From: Anaerolineales bacterium
GTDB lineage: Bacteria > Chloroflexota > Anaerolineae > Aggregatilineales > UBA2796
Length of the DNA: 64,000 nucleotides
Direction: 5' to 3'
Assembly (NCBI GenBank): GCA_015075625.1
Contig: JABTTZ010000001.1
Location: 434,001 to 498,000 of the forward strand
In this document: positions 35,073 to 43,339 of the stretch, in pieces
How the letters are laid out: each line of letters begins with the position of its first letter
Numbering within the stretch: position 1 is the first letter of the stretch
Made by a program: the position numbers and the translations under genes
The notes under the pieces: model-generated
What the model was told of the DNA's origin: nothing
Seen by the model: the letters and a program-made list of their open reading frames with translations, nothing else
Database searches by the model: none

Positions 35073-36484
35073 CTATTGACATTCACTCGGAGATGGGGGA
35101 GGGATGTTCTGCCCAAGTGACACATCGATATTCAGCGTCTCTGTAGAAGGGTTATGGTTGATCACTCTAATGCGAATGTCTGCTAAAGAATCAAAAAACT
35201 CTTCGCGAACTAACCAGATTGCACCGGTATCGTTTGCATTTAAGACAATATCTTTACCATTGTTGCATAGATACCCAGTTGTATATTGCGAACCAATGGT
35301 TCGTCGATCAATATCGATTATTCGGGCAAGAAAGCCATACGTGCCGTAAGACAAATCATCGGGATTAACGCGATGGATAAGGACAAACGGTGTATCCACC
35401 GGGGCTACTACAGGGAGTCCGTCGTCGTATTCCTTCCCTTTTCGTCTGGCTTCAACCGTATAAAACTCGCGTGTTCCCAGTATATCGACGCGAATTACAA
35501 GTCTTTCGTTGGCAGCTATGGGTAAGGAACTATCCAAAATTTTCAAATCAAGGTTAACCATGCTTGGTACGTTGACAATTTCTATCTGTGAAGGCAAAAC
35601 CATTTGAAAATCAAACCATGCAGCGCCGATGCATTATTGGGTATACAGTAGGTATGTCCCGTCTGGTGATCCCACTACCCACAGGGAACAAAGGTGGGTA
35701 GTGCCGTACTCGCTGATACAGGGGTAGGGTAAATCAGGTAACTTCCCGTATCACTACTCATGACATCCCATGCGGATCCATAGGAATGACCGGGTTCAGG
35801 TGTGTAATAAGGGGAGACCGTATGATAGAGACCTAAGGTATGACCCATTTCATGGGCAATTCCACTTTGGATGGAAGGCTGAGGAGAAATGGTGCGATCC
35901 ACGTAAGCAATAAGCATAGGAGCAACGTCATAAAGGGTATTGCCAAGCCTTATGGGAGGGGCATATTTGAGGAACGTTGCCCCAACTCCTGTGAAATCAC
36001 CCACTAAAAGATGGTTAAATATCATAATAACTGTTCCGTTGTTGCTCCTTGAGTAATTGGTAAAGTTTATCCCTTCCGAAAAAGCACGATCTGCGCAGCG
36101 TTGAAATAGGAAAAGTGAATCCGTCCTCACCAAATTGGCATAGGTATCGTACATGTCTAGCCAATATGGGTGAGAAGTAACCTGTTGAAAGGTGACACTA
36201 CCGCGTGATTGGGTAGACCAAAAATGGGTAACACTTGGGAATGTGGTTGAGTAAATCTGTTGCAGGTACCAGTTGGGATCATCATAAGGAGGCGGGGGAG
36301 GGGGTATATCGCTGTATTTGCAGAATAGAACAAGGACATTCATCGCCAACGGCGTTGCCGTCGGCACGGGCGTCGGCGTGGACTGCCCCTGCGCCGGCAC
36401 GTACCACGTCGGGGGGACACCGAGGAACGCCATCCCCGGATGGGCATCGCGCCCCGACCCATCGGCGCTCCGCCACCGTCCGCC
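35073..36484 (-). pseudogene. Metzincin-type metallopeptidase, nonsense and frameshift mutated
   Basis: Near-identical copy of the intact gene at 28060-29469. The zinc motif HEMGHTLGLYH and WDVMSS are intact, but two lesions follow: a CAG-to-TAG change after FVPCG (stop at 35675-35677) and a one-base loss in a T run near 35598, which together separate the C-terminal domain (35073-35603). The catalytic domain could still be produced as a truncated 252-residue protein from 36433. The in-frame head continues upstream right to the UAG of A5 at 36485. Confidence 0.75.
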
Positions 36485-37030
36485 CTACTCCCAACTCACC
36501 CCGCAGATGAAGACCAACTCCCCATCGACCCACATCCACTCGCCGCCCGTCCCATCGGGGCAAAGGGGATCACCGCCGCCGGGGGGAGGGGCGGTGATGG
36601 GCGTCGCCGTCGGCGTGGGAGTCCGTGTGGGAGTAGCCGTTGCGGTTTTCGATGGGCTTGGCGTTGGGGTTGCTGTGGGGGCGAGGGCAGTGAGAGTGTT
36701 GAAGTACCTTTGTGTGGATTTAGCATCATTCGTAAGCCATGCTTGTGCATTAAACCAAATAAGCGTTTTCTGAAAATACTCGGCGGTCAGATGCTGACCC
36801 GACGTAAAGGTATTTGAGGGGCGGGCTGTGGGCATGGGCGTGCCTACAGTGCCATAAAATACGGTTAAGGTGATCAAGCGTATAGCACGTGTCGGATCAA
36901 TAGTTTCCTGGGCAGGGGCGAGGTAAATCGGAGGGGTGGATCGCTGAACATTCACATAGATCAACATGACCCCTGTCATAATCAATAGAATGATGGTTAG
37001 CCAAAAGGGTGTCGCAATTTTTGGTTTCAT
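36485..37030 (-). CDS. Membrane-anchored tail protein A5
   Basis: Protein of about 181 residues: anchor (PFWLTIILLIMTGVMLIYVN), short region with LTAEYFQKTLIWFNAQAWLT, linker TPTPSPSKTATATPTRTPTP and the tail (CPDGTGGEWMWVDGELVF, ICGVSWE). ATG 37030 matches the N-terminus of A2 (MKSKF/MKPKI). An in-frame ATG at 37066 overlaps the upstream stop; neither has a strong ribosome site. It is the partner of the truncated peptidase at 37057. Confidence 0.7.
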   Translation of the reverse strand: MKPKIATPFWLTIILLIMTGVMLIYVNVQRSTPPIYLAPAQETIDPTRAIRLITLTVFYGTVGTPMPTARPSNTFTSGQHLTAEYFQKTLIWFNAQAWLTNDAKSTQRYFNTLTALAPTATPTPSPSKTATATPTRTPTPTATPITAPPPGGGDPLCPDGTGGEWMWVDGELVFICGVSWE

Positions 37031-37056
37031 GATGATCGCGTCTGTTGCCTTGATCG

Positions 37057-38126
37057 TTATTGACATTTATCCATAGGGGGAAACGATAGGTTTTGTCCCA
37101 TATCTACTTTAACAGTAAAATTTTCTGTTATTAGGTCAAAATCCATCACTCTCACTCGAATATCTTGTTCGTGATCGACGAATTCGCTACCCACAGTCCA
37201 AACCACGCCTGCATCATTTGCATTGTCTCGTTCATCCTCTCCAGCATTGCAGATATATCCTACTAGGTAGCCTTCGGCGTTTAGCGTTCGTTTATCAATG
37301 TCAAGAATGACAGGTCGCCCAACATGGGCAATGGGACTCTCATAATCTGGCTCTTTAAGACGATGAATAAGCACCACCGGACGATCTATCGGAAGCCCAT
37401 TATCATAGCTGGGTTGGTTGGGGCGTTTCATGCGTGCCTCTACCGTATAAAAGTCAGCATCCTCCGTTCGCGTCGGGAGGTCGATGCGAATCATGTACCG
37501 TTCGTTCTGGTTGATATCAATCGGAGAACTGTCCACAACCTTCAGGCGAATGGTTTTGGTCGTGGGTGCGCTAATCGTTTCCACCTCTGCGGGCTGAACC
37601 CACCCTGCATAATAGCGATGAATAGGAATGGCATTGATGGGAATACATACTTGGTCAACCGTCTGCCACTGCCCACAGGAGACAAGGAAGGCGGCAGTTG
37701 GTGTCGCCAAGGGGGGAACAGGATTTGGTGTGGGATAGATAAGATGCGTCCCGGCTGCGTTGCTCATCACATCCCATGCCGATCCATAGACATCCCCTGG
37801 GACATAGTAAGGCGAATAGGAGTGAAGTAACCCAAGAATATGTCCGATCTCGTGGGCAACTGTTGCCTGAAGAGAGGGGATATTGATCATCGACTGAACA
37901 TTCCCCACAAAGATAGGGTCTATCGCGTAAAGCGAGCCATCGATATAGATTTGGGGCATTATTCCCAGAGACGGCGCAAACGCGGCTGCCCCATTCCATA
38001 AGAAGTAGTCAAAAAAGAGGAGCACAACGCCGTTGTTGGATCGCACAAATGGATTTAGATCGACTCCATCCTGTACGGCTTGCGTGAGACAATCTGTGGC
38101 GACTAAAGGGTACTCTAAGGAATCTT
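37057..38126 (-). pseudogene. Metzincin-type metallopeptidase, 5' end lost at an IS element
   Basis: The frame is open from the insertion-sequence boundary at 38126 and encodes LEYPLVATDCLTQAVQDGVD, RSNNGVVLLFFDYFLW, HEIGHILGLLH, SAWDVMSN and the C-terminal beta domain (FYTVEARMKRPNQPSYDNGL). The head and the first about 120 residues are missing. A GTG at 38046 could start a shortened protein, but the propeptide or N-terminal subdomain would be absent. Catalytic-domain DNA is nearly identical to the 26052 copy while the C-terminal domain is clearly diverged. Confidence 0.75.
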
Positions 38127-39142
38127 ACGTCTTATGTGAAATTAAAAAGCATGAACGGATGACCATTGAAAAGTCTGGACATGAATGCCATAGCGAAGGC
38201 ACAACAAGTATTTGAGCAAGTGAGCAGTGACTTTGGCAATCAGGCGGGTGGTCAAGCCCAGCGCCGTCTTCGCCAACAGACGCTCCAAGTTGCGTCCCGT
38301 ATTCTGAAGTTCGTGAAATACCCCTTCAATCCGCTCACGCACACGGTTGAGCAACTGCTCAAAGCCGTCAGGATGTTGGATTTTCTGGTTCTTGCGCTTG
38401 GGGGTCGGCAAAGTGTTGCCCGTTCGCTGCTGAATTTGGGCTTGCCACTCAACCCCGACAAACCCTTTATCGCCCAAGATTTCAGCGTTGGACACTTCAT
38501 CAAGGATCGTTTCAGCCGCTTGTCTTTCCTCGGTGTTGGCGGACACCAGATCGTAGACGACAGGAATACCGTCCAGCGTCGCAATCAACACCAGTTTGTA
38601 GCCGAAATAGTGCAAGTTGCGACTGGCGCAATACCCGTCATCTGCACTGCCTCGAAAGTTGCTGCGGGCTTTGCTCCGTTTGTAAGCCAACACCGGCACG
38701 GGCTTGGTATCAATCAAGTATTTGTCGGCTTGTCCCACGCCCAATTCCATCAACCACTCCCAACGCAACGCTTCCACCAAATGCCGCAGTCCCCGTGCCC
38801 GTCGATTAAACTGACTTTGGTCAAGCAACTGCGGAAACAGGGGCAAGTAATTGGCACGGATGAACGCCAGATATTGCATCTCAGCAGGATAGGGGATGTA
38901 ATCCTCTGCCACCATCAGCGTCATCACCTCACTGTCACTGAAACTGGGCTTGCGTCCCACTTTCCCCTTCATCATCCTGCCTCCTCTCGCTTGATACCAA
39001 TCATCAATCAGCACAAAGATGATGGTCAACAGCGTTTCAAGGTCTATACTGGTCATGGGTTGTTTTCCTTTGATGGTTTGTTTGGTAACTTCCCATCTTG
39101 GCAAACAACCTCTTTTTGTCAACTACATTTCACATAGAGCGT
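38127..39142. mobile_element. IS982-family insertion sequence
   Basis: An element of about 1,016 bp bounded by imperfect inverted repeats: left ACGTCTTATGTGAAAT (38127-38142) and right 39127-39142, complementary at 13 of 16 positions. It encodes one transposase. I see no target-site duplication, and the sequence right of the element does not continue the peptidase gene cut on its left. The element therefore sits on a deletion or rearrangement junction. Confidence 0.8.
38142..39056 (-). CDS. IS982-family transposase
   Basis: DDE transposase of about 304 residues starting at ATG 39056, with AAAGGA upstream; the 22 extra residues of the longer frame lie in the inverted-repeat side. Family motifs visible are GRKPSFSDSEVMTLMVAEDY, the N-terminal half FNRRARGLRHLVEALR, the first catalytic D in YLIDTKPVPVLAYKRSKAR, FGYKLVLIATLDGIPV, and GDKGFVG carrying the second D. 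The frame is complete, so the element may be active. A long antisense frame here is a shadow. Confidence 0.9.
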   Translation of the reverse strand: MTSIDLETLLTIIFVLIDDWYQARGGRMMKGKVGRKPSFSDSEVMTLMVAEDYIPYPAEMQYLAFIRANYLPLFPQLLDQSQFNRRARGLRHLVEALRWEWLMELGVGQADKYLIDTKPVPVLAYKRSKARSNFRGSADDGYCASRNLHYFGYKLVLIATLDGIPVVYDLVSANTEERQAAETILDEVSNAEILGDKGFVGVEWQAQIQQRTGNTLPTPKRKNQKIQHPDGFEQLLNRVRERIEGVFHELQNTGRNLERLLAKTALGLTTRLIAKVTAHLLKYLLCLRYGIHVQTFQWSSVHAF

Positions 39143-39328
39143 ATGATAGAAAAAGCCAGTTTTGAGCAACCTACATATTTCTCGCAGCAGATGTGAAATT
39201 TCGGGAGTATTGTTCACGCGAACAATAAGATTAGGAATATCCAATAGTCTGAGATCTGCGTGATTCGGATTTATGATTATCCAATCCGCTTGACTGAGTT
39301 TATGTGTGAGATTGCTTGATGGATTGCC
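39143..39328 (-). pseudogene. Unrecognised gene fragment abutting the IS
   Basis: An open frame of 62 codons ends exactly at the IS boundary: LTHKLSQADWIIINPNHADL, then RLLDIPNLIVRVNNTPEISH and LLREICRLLKTGFFY. It looks like genuine coding sequence cut by the element. Further upstream a second frame (YADSEIVLARAIHQAISHIN) may be its frameshifted continuation. No family was recognised. It is unrelated to the peptidase gene on the other side of the IS. Confidence 0.45.
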
Positions 39329-39373
39329 CTAGCTAATACTATCTCGCTGTCAGCATACGGGATAGGAGGAGAT

Positions 39374-40225
39374 TTAGGCTAGCACGTGCACAAAGCCCTC
39401 GCGCCATGATCGGTAATGGGGACTCCAACCTACTGCCCGCGCCTTAGCATTAGACTCGCCACGTTTCCACCCTTGTCGTCCCAAACGTGTTAGCGGCGGC
39501 GGCGCATTCACCAAACGCGCATAAACCGGAAGCCACTGCGTTCCAGCGGCCGGTTCATCATCAACGATATGATATACGCCCGCTGGCCAATCAATTGCTG
39601 ATAGTGCTGCCCGTGCCGCATCTTCGACATGGAGAAATGAACTCACTGCATCAGTTGCTGTAAGTTCGCCACGTCGTATCTGTTCTGTCATCAAACTATC
39701 GCGGTCATACCATGTCCCCGCACCATAGAGAAGACCATAACGCAGCACTACACCGATAGGCATCTCCGCGACGGCTTGCTCCAGTGCTTGCACACCAAGA
39801 ATCGTTTCACGGCGAGGTTGAGGTGCATCCAAATCAAGGGGATCAATTTCACAAGCAGGAGATTCCCCCGCTACGCACACCCATGAAATGCTTTGTGCGA
39901 TCATGCGTTTGACGCCAACGGCTCGTGCCGCATCCACAAGATGACGTGTGCCTTCGACGCGCAAACGCACATTAGCCGAGAAATCGCGCCCGGCAAGATC
40001 GGTCAGTTGGTGGAACACAATATCTGGACGAATTGTTTCCAGGGCAGCGAATACACGATCTCGATCCAACGCATCCATCACCAGCGGCTGGCCACCGAGC
40101 GCCGCGATCTGCGCCTGTTTATCAGGGCGACGTGTTGTCCCAGTGACCTCATATCCCGCTGCGCTCAACAGCGGCAGTAAATTACGCCCGACGACACCCG
40201 TCGCGCCTGCAAGTAGGATCTTCAT
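39374..40225 (-). CDS. NAD-dependent epimerase/dehydratase (extended SDR)
   Basis: Rossmann-fold protein of 283 residues with the nucleotide motif GATGVVGRNLLPLL at the N-terminus. Further motifs are the acidic end of beta-2/3 (LVMDALDRDRV), VFHQLTD, and a C-terminal VYHIVDDEPA block seen in atypical or extended SDRs acting on nucleotide sugars or small ketones. The YxxxK motif is not classic. The substrate is unknown. It stands alone, just beyond the IS and gene fragment, and marks the return to undisturbed sequence. Confidence 0.82.
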   Translation of the reverse strand: MKILLAGATGVVGRNLLPLLSAAGYEVTGTTRRPDKQAQIAALGGQPLVMDALDRDRVFAALETIRPDIVFHQLTDLAGRDFSANVRLRVEGTRHLVDAARAVGVKRMIAQSISWVCVAGESPACEIDPLDLDAPQPRRETILGVQALEQAVAEMPIGVVLRYGLLYGAGTWYDRDSLMTEQIRRGELTATDAVSSFLHVEDAARAALSAIDWPAGVYHIVDDEPAAGTQWLPVYARLVNAPPPLTRLGRQGWKRGESNAKARAVGWSPHYRSWREGFVHVLA

Positions 40226-40602
40226 GAAGCACCTCTCATCTCGGTTTAGGCATTAGTGACTGAAAAAGGGAGGCTGGGTAAGCTACCTTGGACTTCTAGA
40301 GAAAAAAGGATGATACACCCTCCGTGAATCATTATAAATCTACTAAACCCGTTTGTGCTATAATATTTAGGGGTGTATATTCCTCACTTTCGATCTTCTT
40401 AATTGGCTTGAAGTATCGGCAGGCAAATATGCTGATAATCGCCATTGTGTGTCCTCAATACCGATGAGTCCGTATTTCTCCGGTTTCTATCTTATTTATC
40501 TGTACTCAAGAGCAACCCGCTCACCACTGCCTCACGAAGATTCGCTATAATCGCCACCATTCCCCCGGCGTTCACGGTGGGTTTGAAAGGTATCCACAGT
40601 CT
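40226..40602. other. Non-coding interval with candidate -10 boxes
   Basis: No gene was seen. Two perfect TATAAT hexamers lie on the plus strand at 40359-40364 and 40546-40551. The second is 51 bases before the DsbA-cyclophilin gene, but neither has a convincing -35 box at normal spacing. Confidence 0.35.
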
Positions 40603-42531
40603 ATGTCACAACGTACACGGCTTATCATCCCCGCCACGCTGCTTGTCTTTGCGCTGGTGGCGAATTTTTTGATCAGCGCCCCACCACAGGTGCAGGCGGA
40701 AGATGGCAGCCAATATGCCGATCTTCTTCAAGACCGCACCGCCGAAGGCTTTCCCATCCTCGGCAGCCCGGCTGCGCCGATTACCCTTGTTGAATTTTCA
40801 AATTTCTCTTGCCCCGGCTGTCTGGGCTACAAACCGTCTGTCACGACCTTCATCGAGGATTACGTGCGGACGGGTAAGGCGCGTCTGCTGTTCATGCCCA
40901 TGATCTTTGGCGAAGACCCCTCGTTGACCGCAGCGATGGGAGCGCTCTGCGCGGATAGGCAAGACGGCTTTTGGGACATGCACGATGCCCTTTTTGCCAT
41001 TCACGAGACGCAAGGGGCGAATGCCTTCACTCCTGAGTTAGTCACAGCGACGGCAACGACCTTAGGGTTGGATGCCGATGCGCTAGGAACGTGTTTGGCA
41101 GGGCGAGAAACACGTGGGATCGTCCAACAGGCATTGATCCGTGCGAACACGATTGGCGTTGAATTCACCCCCACCCTGATGTATTCCCTTGATGGGGGCT
41201 ATACGTTGGAGTGGTTCACCCGCCCAGAGAGCAGCACGGGCGAAACATTCAACAGCAGCGTTCCCCCCGAAGTGGTGGCAGAGATTGTCAGCCAAGCGGC
41301 GGCGAGTCAGTTGACGCCTGCTCCCACCTTCACGCCGACACCGCAGGCAGTGACCCCTTTTGGGTTCTCTACCTATAAAGCATGGACTAGCCCCGATGAA
41401 CTACTGACCATCGAGTACCCCGAAACATGGGAGGTGAAGGCGTTCCCCCAAAACGGTCCGCTTGGCTATGGGGTTGCGGTGACTGGGAACGACACCCTCG
41501 GCGTGAGCCTTCTTGGGCTGCCGTTGTGGGAACTCAACCTTGACGGTCAACCTCAGACAGCAACACCTGAGGAAATTCTCAACGGAATTTTTGGATCAGC
41601 GGCGGCAAACAACCTCCGCACCGTGACTTATGGTGGCTTTAAGGGCGCTGGCTTTACCGCCGATGTGAACGGGACAAATCCGGCAACCGGCGAAGCCAGT
41701 GCTTACACCCGTGATATTGTCTTGCTTGCCCTTGATGATCAGCATTACCTGATTGTGCAGTCGTTCAGCCTGAAAACGGATTGGGAGCGAATGGCGGGCG
41801 TTGCGGATCGTGTGGCGGCGTCGATCAAGGTGAGCGATGTGGCGAAGGTAATCGCTCTCTTGGACAGCAGTTTCCCCGCGCCCATGCCCCCCGCCCCAAC
41901 CCCCACCCCGATTGCCGGCTTCACCCCGGTGAAGGTAGGCGAAGGGAAATGTGTTGGTGTGAAAGTGCCAGAGGGGACGGAAATTATCGATGGGAAGGAT
42001 AAGAAATTCAACGTCATACCCGCCATGACGCTGAACCCCGATAAAGTCTACTGCGCGATCATCACCACTGAAAAGGGCGCAATCGTCCTTCAGCTTTACC
42101 CAGAGGTTGCCCCTCTGCATGTCAACAGTTTCATCTTCCTTGCCCGTGAAGGGTTTTATAATGGCATCACCTGGCACCGCGTGATCCCCGACTTCATGGC
42201 GCAAACAGGCGACCCCACCGGCACTGGATCAGGCGGTCCGGGCTACTTGATTCCGTTGGAGATGAATCCAGCCGCTCGCTATGACCGCGTGGGCGTCCTC
42301 GGCATGGCGCGGACGAACGATCCAAACTCGGCGGGCAGCCAATTCTTCATCACCTATGTGGTGACGGACTTCCTGAATCCAAGCGCTCAGAGTGCGGGAT
42401 ACTCCATCTTTGGGCAGCTTGTGGAAGGTGAGGATGTTTTGAAGGCGATCACCCCGCGTGACCCCTCACAAGGGGCGAACTTCGAGGGGGACAAACTCGT
42501 TTCCATCGTCATTGTTGAGGTCGATAAATAA
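40603..42531 (+). CDS. Secreted DsbA-like thioredoxin fused to a cyclophilin
   Basis: A 642-residue exported protein. The signal peptide is LIIPATLLVFALVANFLISA. A DsbA-like thioredoxin domain (about 45-235) has the redox pair C70-P-G-C73 and the cis-proline segment VEFTPTLMY. A Thr-Pro linker (TPAPTFTPTPQAVTP) leads to a middle domain (about 255-420) resembling PsbP-like/DUF1795 folds. A second linker precedes a cyclophilin-type peptidyl-prolyl isomerase (about 480-642, FYNGITWHRVIPDFMAQTGD, GSQFFITY). It combines disulfide and proline-isomerase folding activities in one chain outside the membrane. Individual domains are common; this order is not one I recognise. Confidence 0.9.
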   Translation: MSQRTRLIIPATLLVFALVANFLISAPPQVQAEDGSQYADLLQDRTAEGFPILGSPAAPITLVEFSNFSCPGCLGYKPSVTTFIEDYVRTGKARLLFMPMIFGEDPSLTAAMGALCADRQDGFWDMHDALFAIHETQGANAFTPELVTATATTLGLDADALGTCLAGRETRGIVQQALIRANTIGVEFTPTLMYSLDGGYTLEWFTRPESSTGETFNSSVPPEVVAEIVSQAAASQLTPAPTFTPTPQAVTPFGFSTYKAWTSPDELLTIEYPETWEVKAFPQNGPLGYGVAVTGNDTLGVSLLGLPLWELNLDGQPQTATPEEILNGIFGSAAANNLRTVTYGGFKGAGFTADVNGTNPATGEASAYTRDIVLLALDDQHYLIVQSFSLKTDWERMAGVADRVAASIKVSDVAKVIALLDSSFPAPMPPAPTPTPIAGFTPVKVGEGKCVGVKVPEGTEIIDGKDKKFNVIPAMTLNPDKVYCAIITTEKGAIVLQLYPEVAPLHVNSFIFLAREGFYNGITWHRVIPDFMAQTGDPTGTGSGGPGYLIPLEMNPAARYDRVGVLGMARTNDPNSAGSQFFITYVVTDFLNPSAQSAGYSIFGQLVEGEDVLKAITPRDPSQGANFEGDKLVSIVIVEVDK

Positions 42532-42549
42532 CCGCACAGTGTGCATCGT

Positions 42550-42574
42550 CCCCCACCGGAAAGGCTGGTGGGGG
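42550..42574 (+). terminator. Hairpin after the DsbA-cyclophilin gene
   Basis: CCCCCACC (42550-42557) pairs with GGTGGGGG (42567-42574) over a nine-base loop, 18 bases after the stop. The opposite gene (42667) converges on it. No U-tract follows. Confidence 0.5.
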
Positions 42575-42666
42575 GCAAGCCCCATTCCCCGCGCTAAAGC
42601 ATGGGACGAAAATCAGAGAAACTCCGCAAGGAATCTACATTCAGCCCGCCGCTTTGCAGATACACC

Positions 42667-43329
42667 CTAATCTCGCCGCTTTTTTGCCTGACGTTGGGCG
42701 TGTTCTTCTGCCTCACGCTGCGCCTTACGGCGCTCTGCCGCTTCGCGGGCGGCGTGACGAGCGGCAATTTCCGCTTCCATTTTTGCCGCCTGCGCTTCGT
42801 GAAGTTTTTGCTGGAAGATCGGTAGCCAGTAGGCGATTTCCTGTTTGCTGACGATGGGATTAGGGTCTTTTTCAAAAATGATGATCGTGCGCGTCTCTGT
42901 CGCCTTTTCAGGATCGGCAGCGGGGTTTTCAAGGGGGACTTCGACGGGGCGAAAGCCAAGCATGAGGGCAAATTCTTCTGAGGCAAGGCACTCAACACCA
43001 TAGGCAAAGGCAAGCTGGCGCATTTTGTCATCGGAGGTGACGAGGATGAAGCGCTGCCTTTTGCCTAAATCTCGCGCCCGCAGCATGATCAGGTGATCGG
43101 CGGAGGTGCGCGGGGGGGCAAAGCGGACTTCGACATAGTGGCTGGAAAGCTCTTTCGACAAACCGCCGGGCAGCCCGTTATCAAAATAGACAACGGCGCG
43201 ATCTTTGCCGTTGGAACGCCCAATATAGCGCTTGATCGCCAGTGTGAGCTTTGCCTCATCCTGAGGGTCTTCTAGGGAGAGGTCTTGAAGTTGCCCGATT
43301 AGATTATGCCCGTCGATAAGCCAGATCAT
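42667..43329 (-). CDS. NYN-domain (YacP-like) ribonuclease
   Basis: Protein of about 220 residues. Residues 1-165 form a NYN/PIN-like domain: MIWLIDGHNLIG with the first acidic residue, RAVVYFDNGLPGG, VEVRFAPPRTSADHLIMLRA and FILVTSDDKMRQLA, the metal-binding acidic set of YacP/Rae1 nucleases. The C-terminal tail is a charged helix rich in E/A/R (EAQAAKMEAEIAARHAAREA). The start is ATG 43329 with GAGGGC upstream; the frame from 43356 overlaps the preceding kinase gene. Family members cleave mRNA on ribosomes or process RNA. It is probably co-transcribed with the kinase-like gene. Confidence 0.87.
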   Translation of the reverse strand: MIWLIDGHNLIGQLQDLSLEDPQDEAKLTLAIKRYIGRSNGKDRAVVYFDNGLPGGLSKELSSHYVEVRFAPPRTSADHLIMLRARDLGKRQRFILVTSDDKMRQLAFAYGVECLASEEFALMLGFRPVEVPLENPAADPEKATETRTIIIFEKDPNPIVSKQEIAYWLPIFQQKLHEAQAAKMEAEIAARHAAREAAERRKAQREAEEHAQRQAKKRRD

Positions 43330-43339
43330 CGTGCCCTCG

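Noticed and set aside
29497-36500. Genetic recoding of UAG as a general code change
   Set aside because: UAG ends ordinary genes elsewhere in the window, for example DUF1684 at 8691-8693, so only local readthrough is worth considering.
24700-38100. CRISPR or tandem-repeat array
   Set aside because: The repeated segments are coding heads and tails of hundreds of bases, not short repeats with uniform spacers.
38166-39137. 323-residue plus-strand frame opposite the transposase
   Set aside because: Shadow of the IS982 transposase; no recognisable motifs, and the minus-strand frame has all family motifs.
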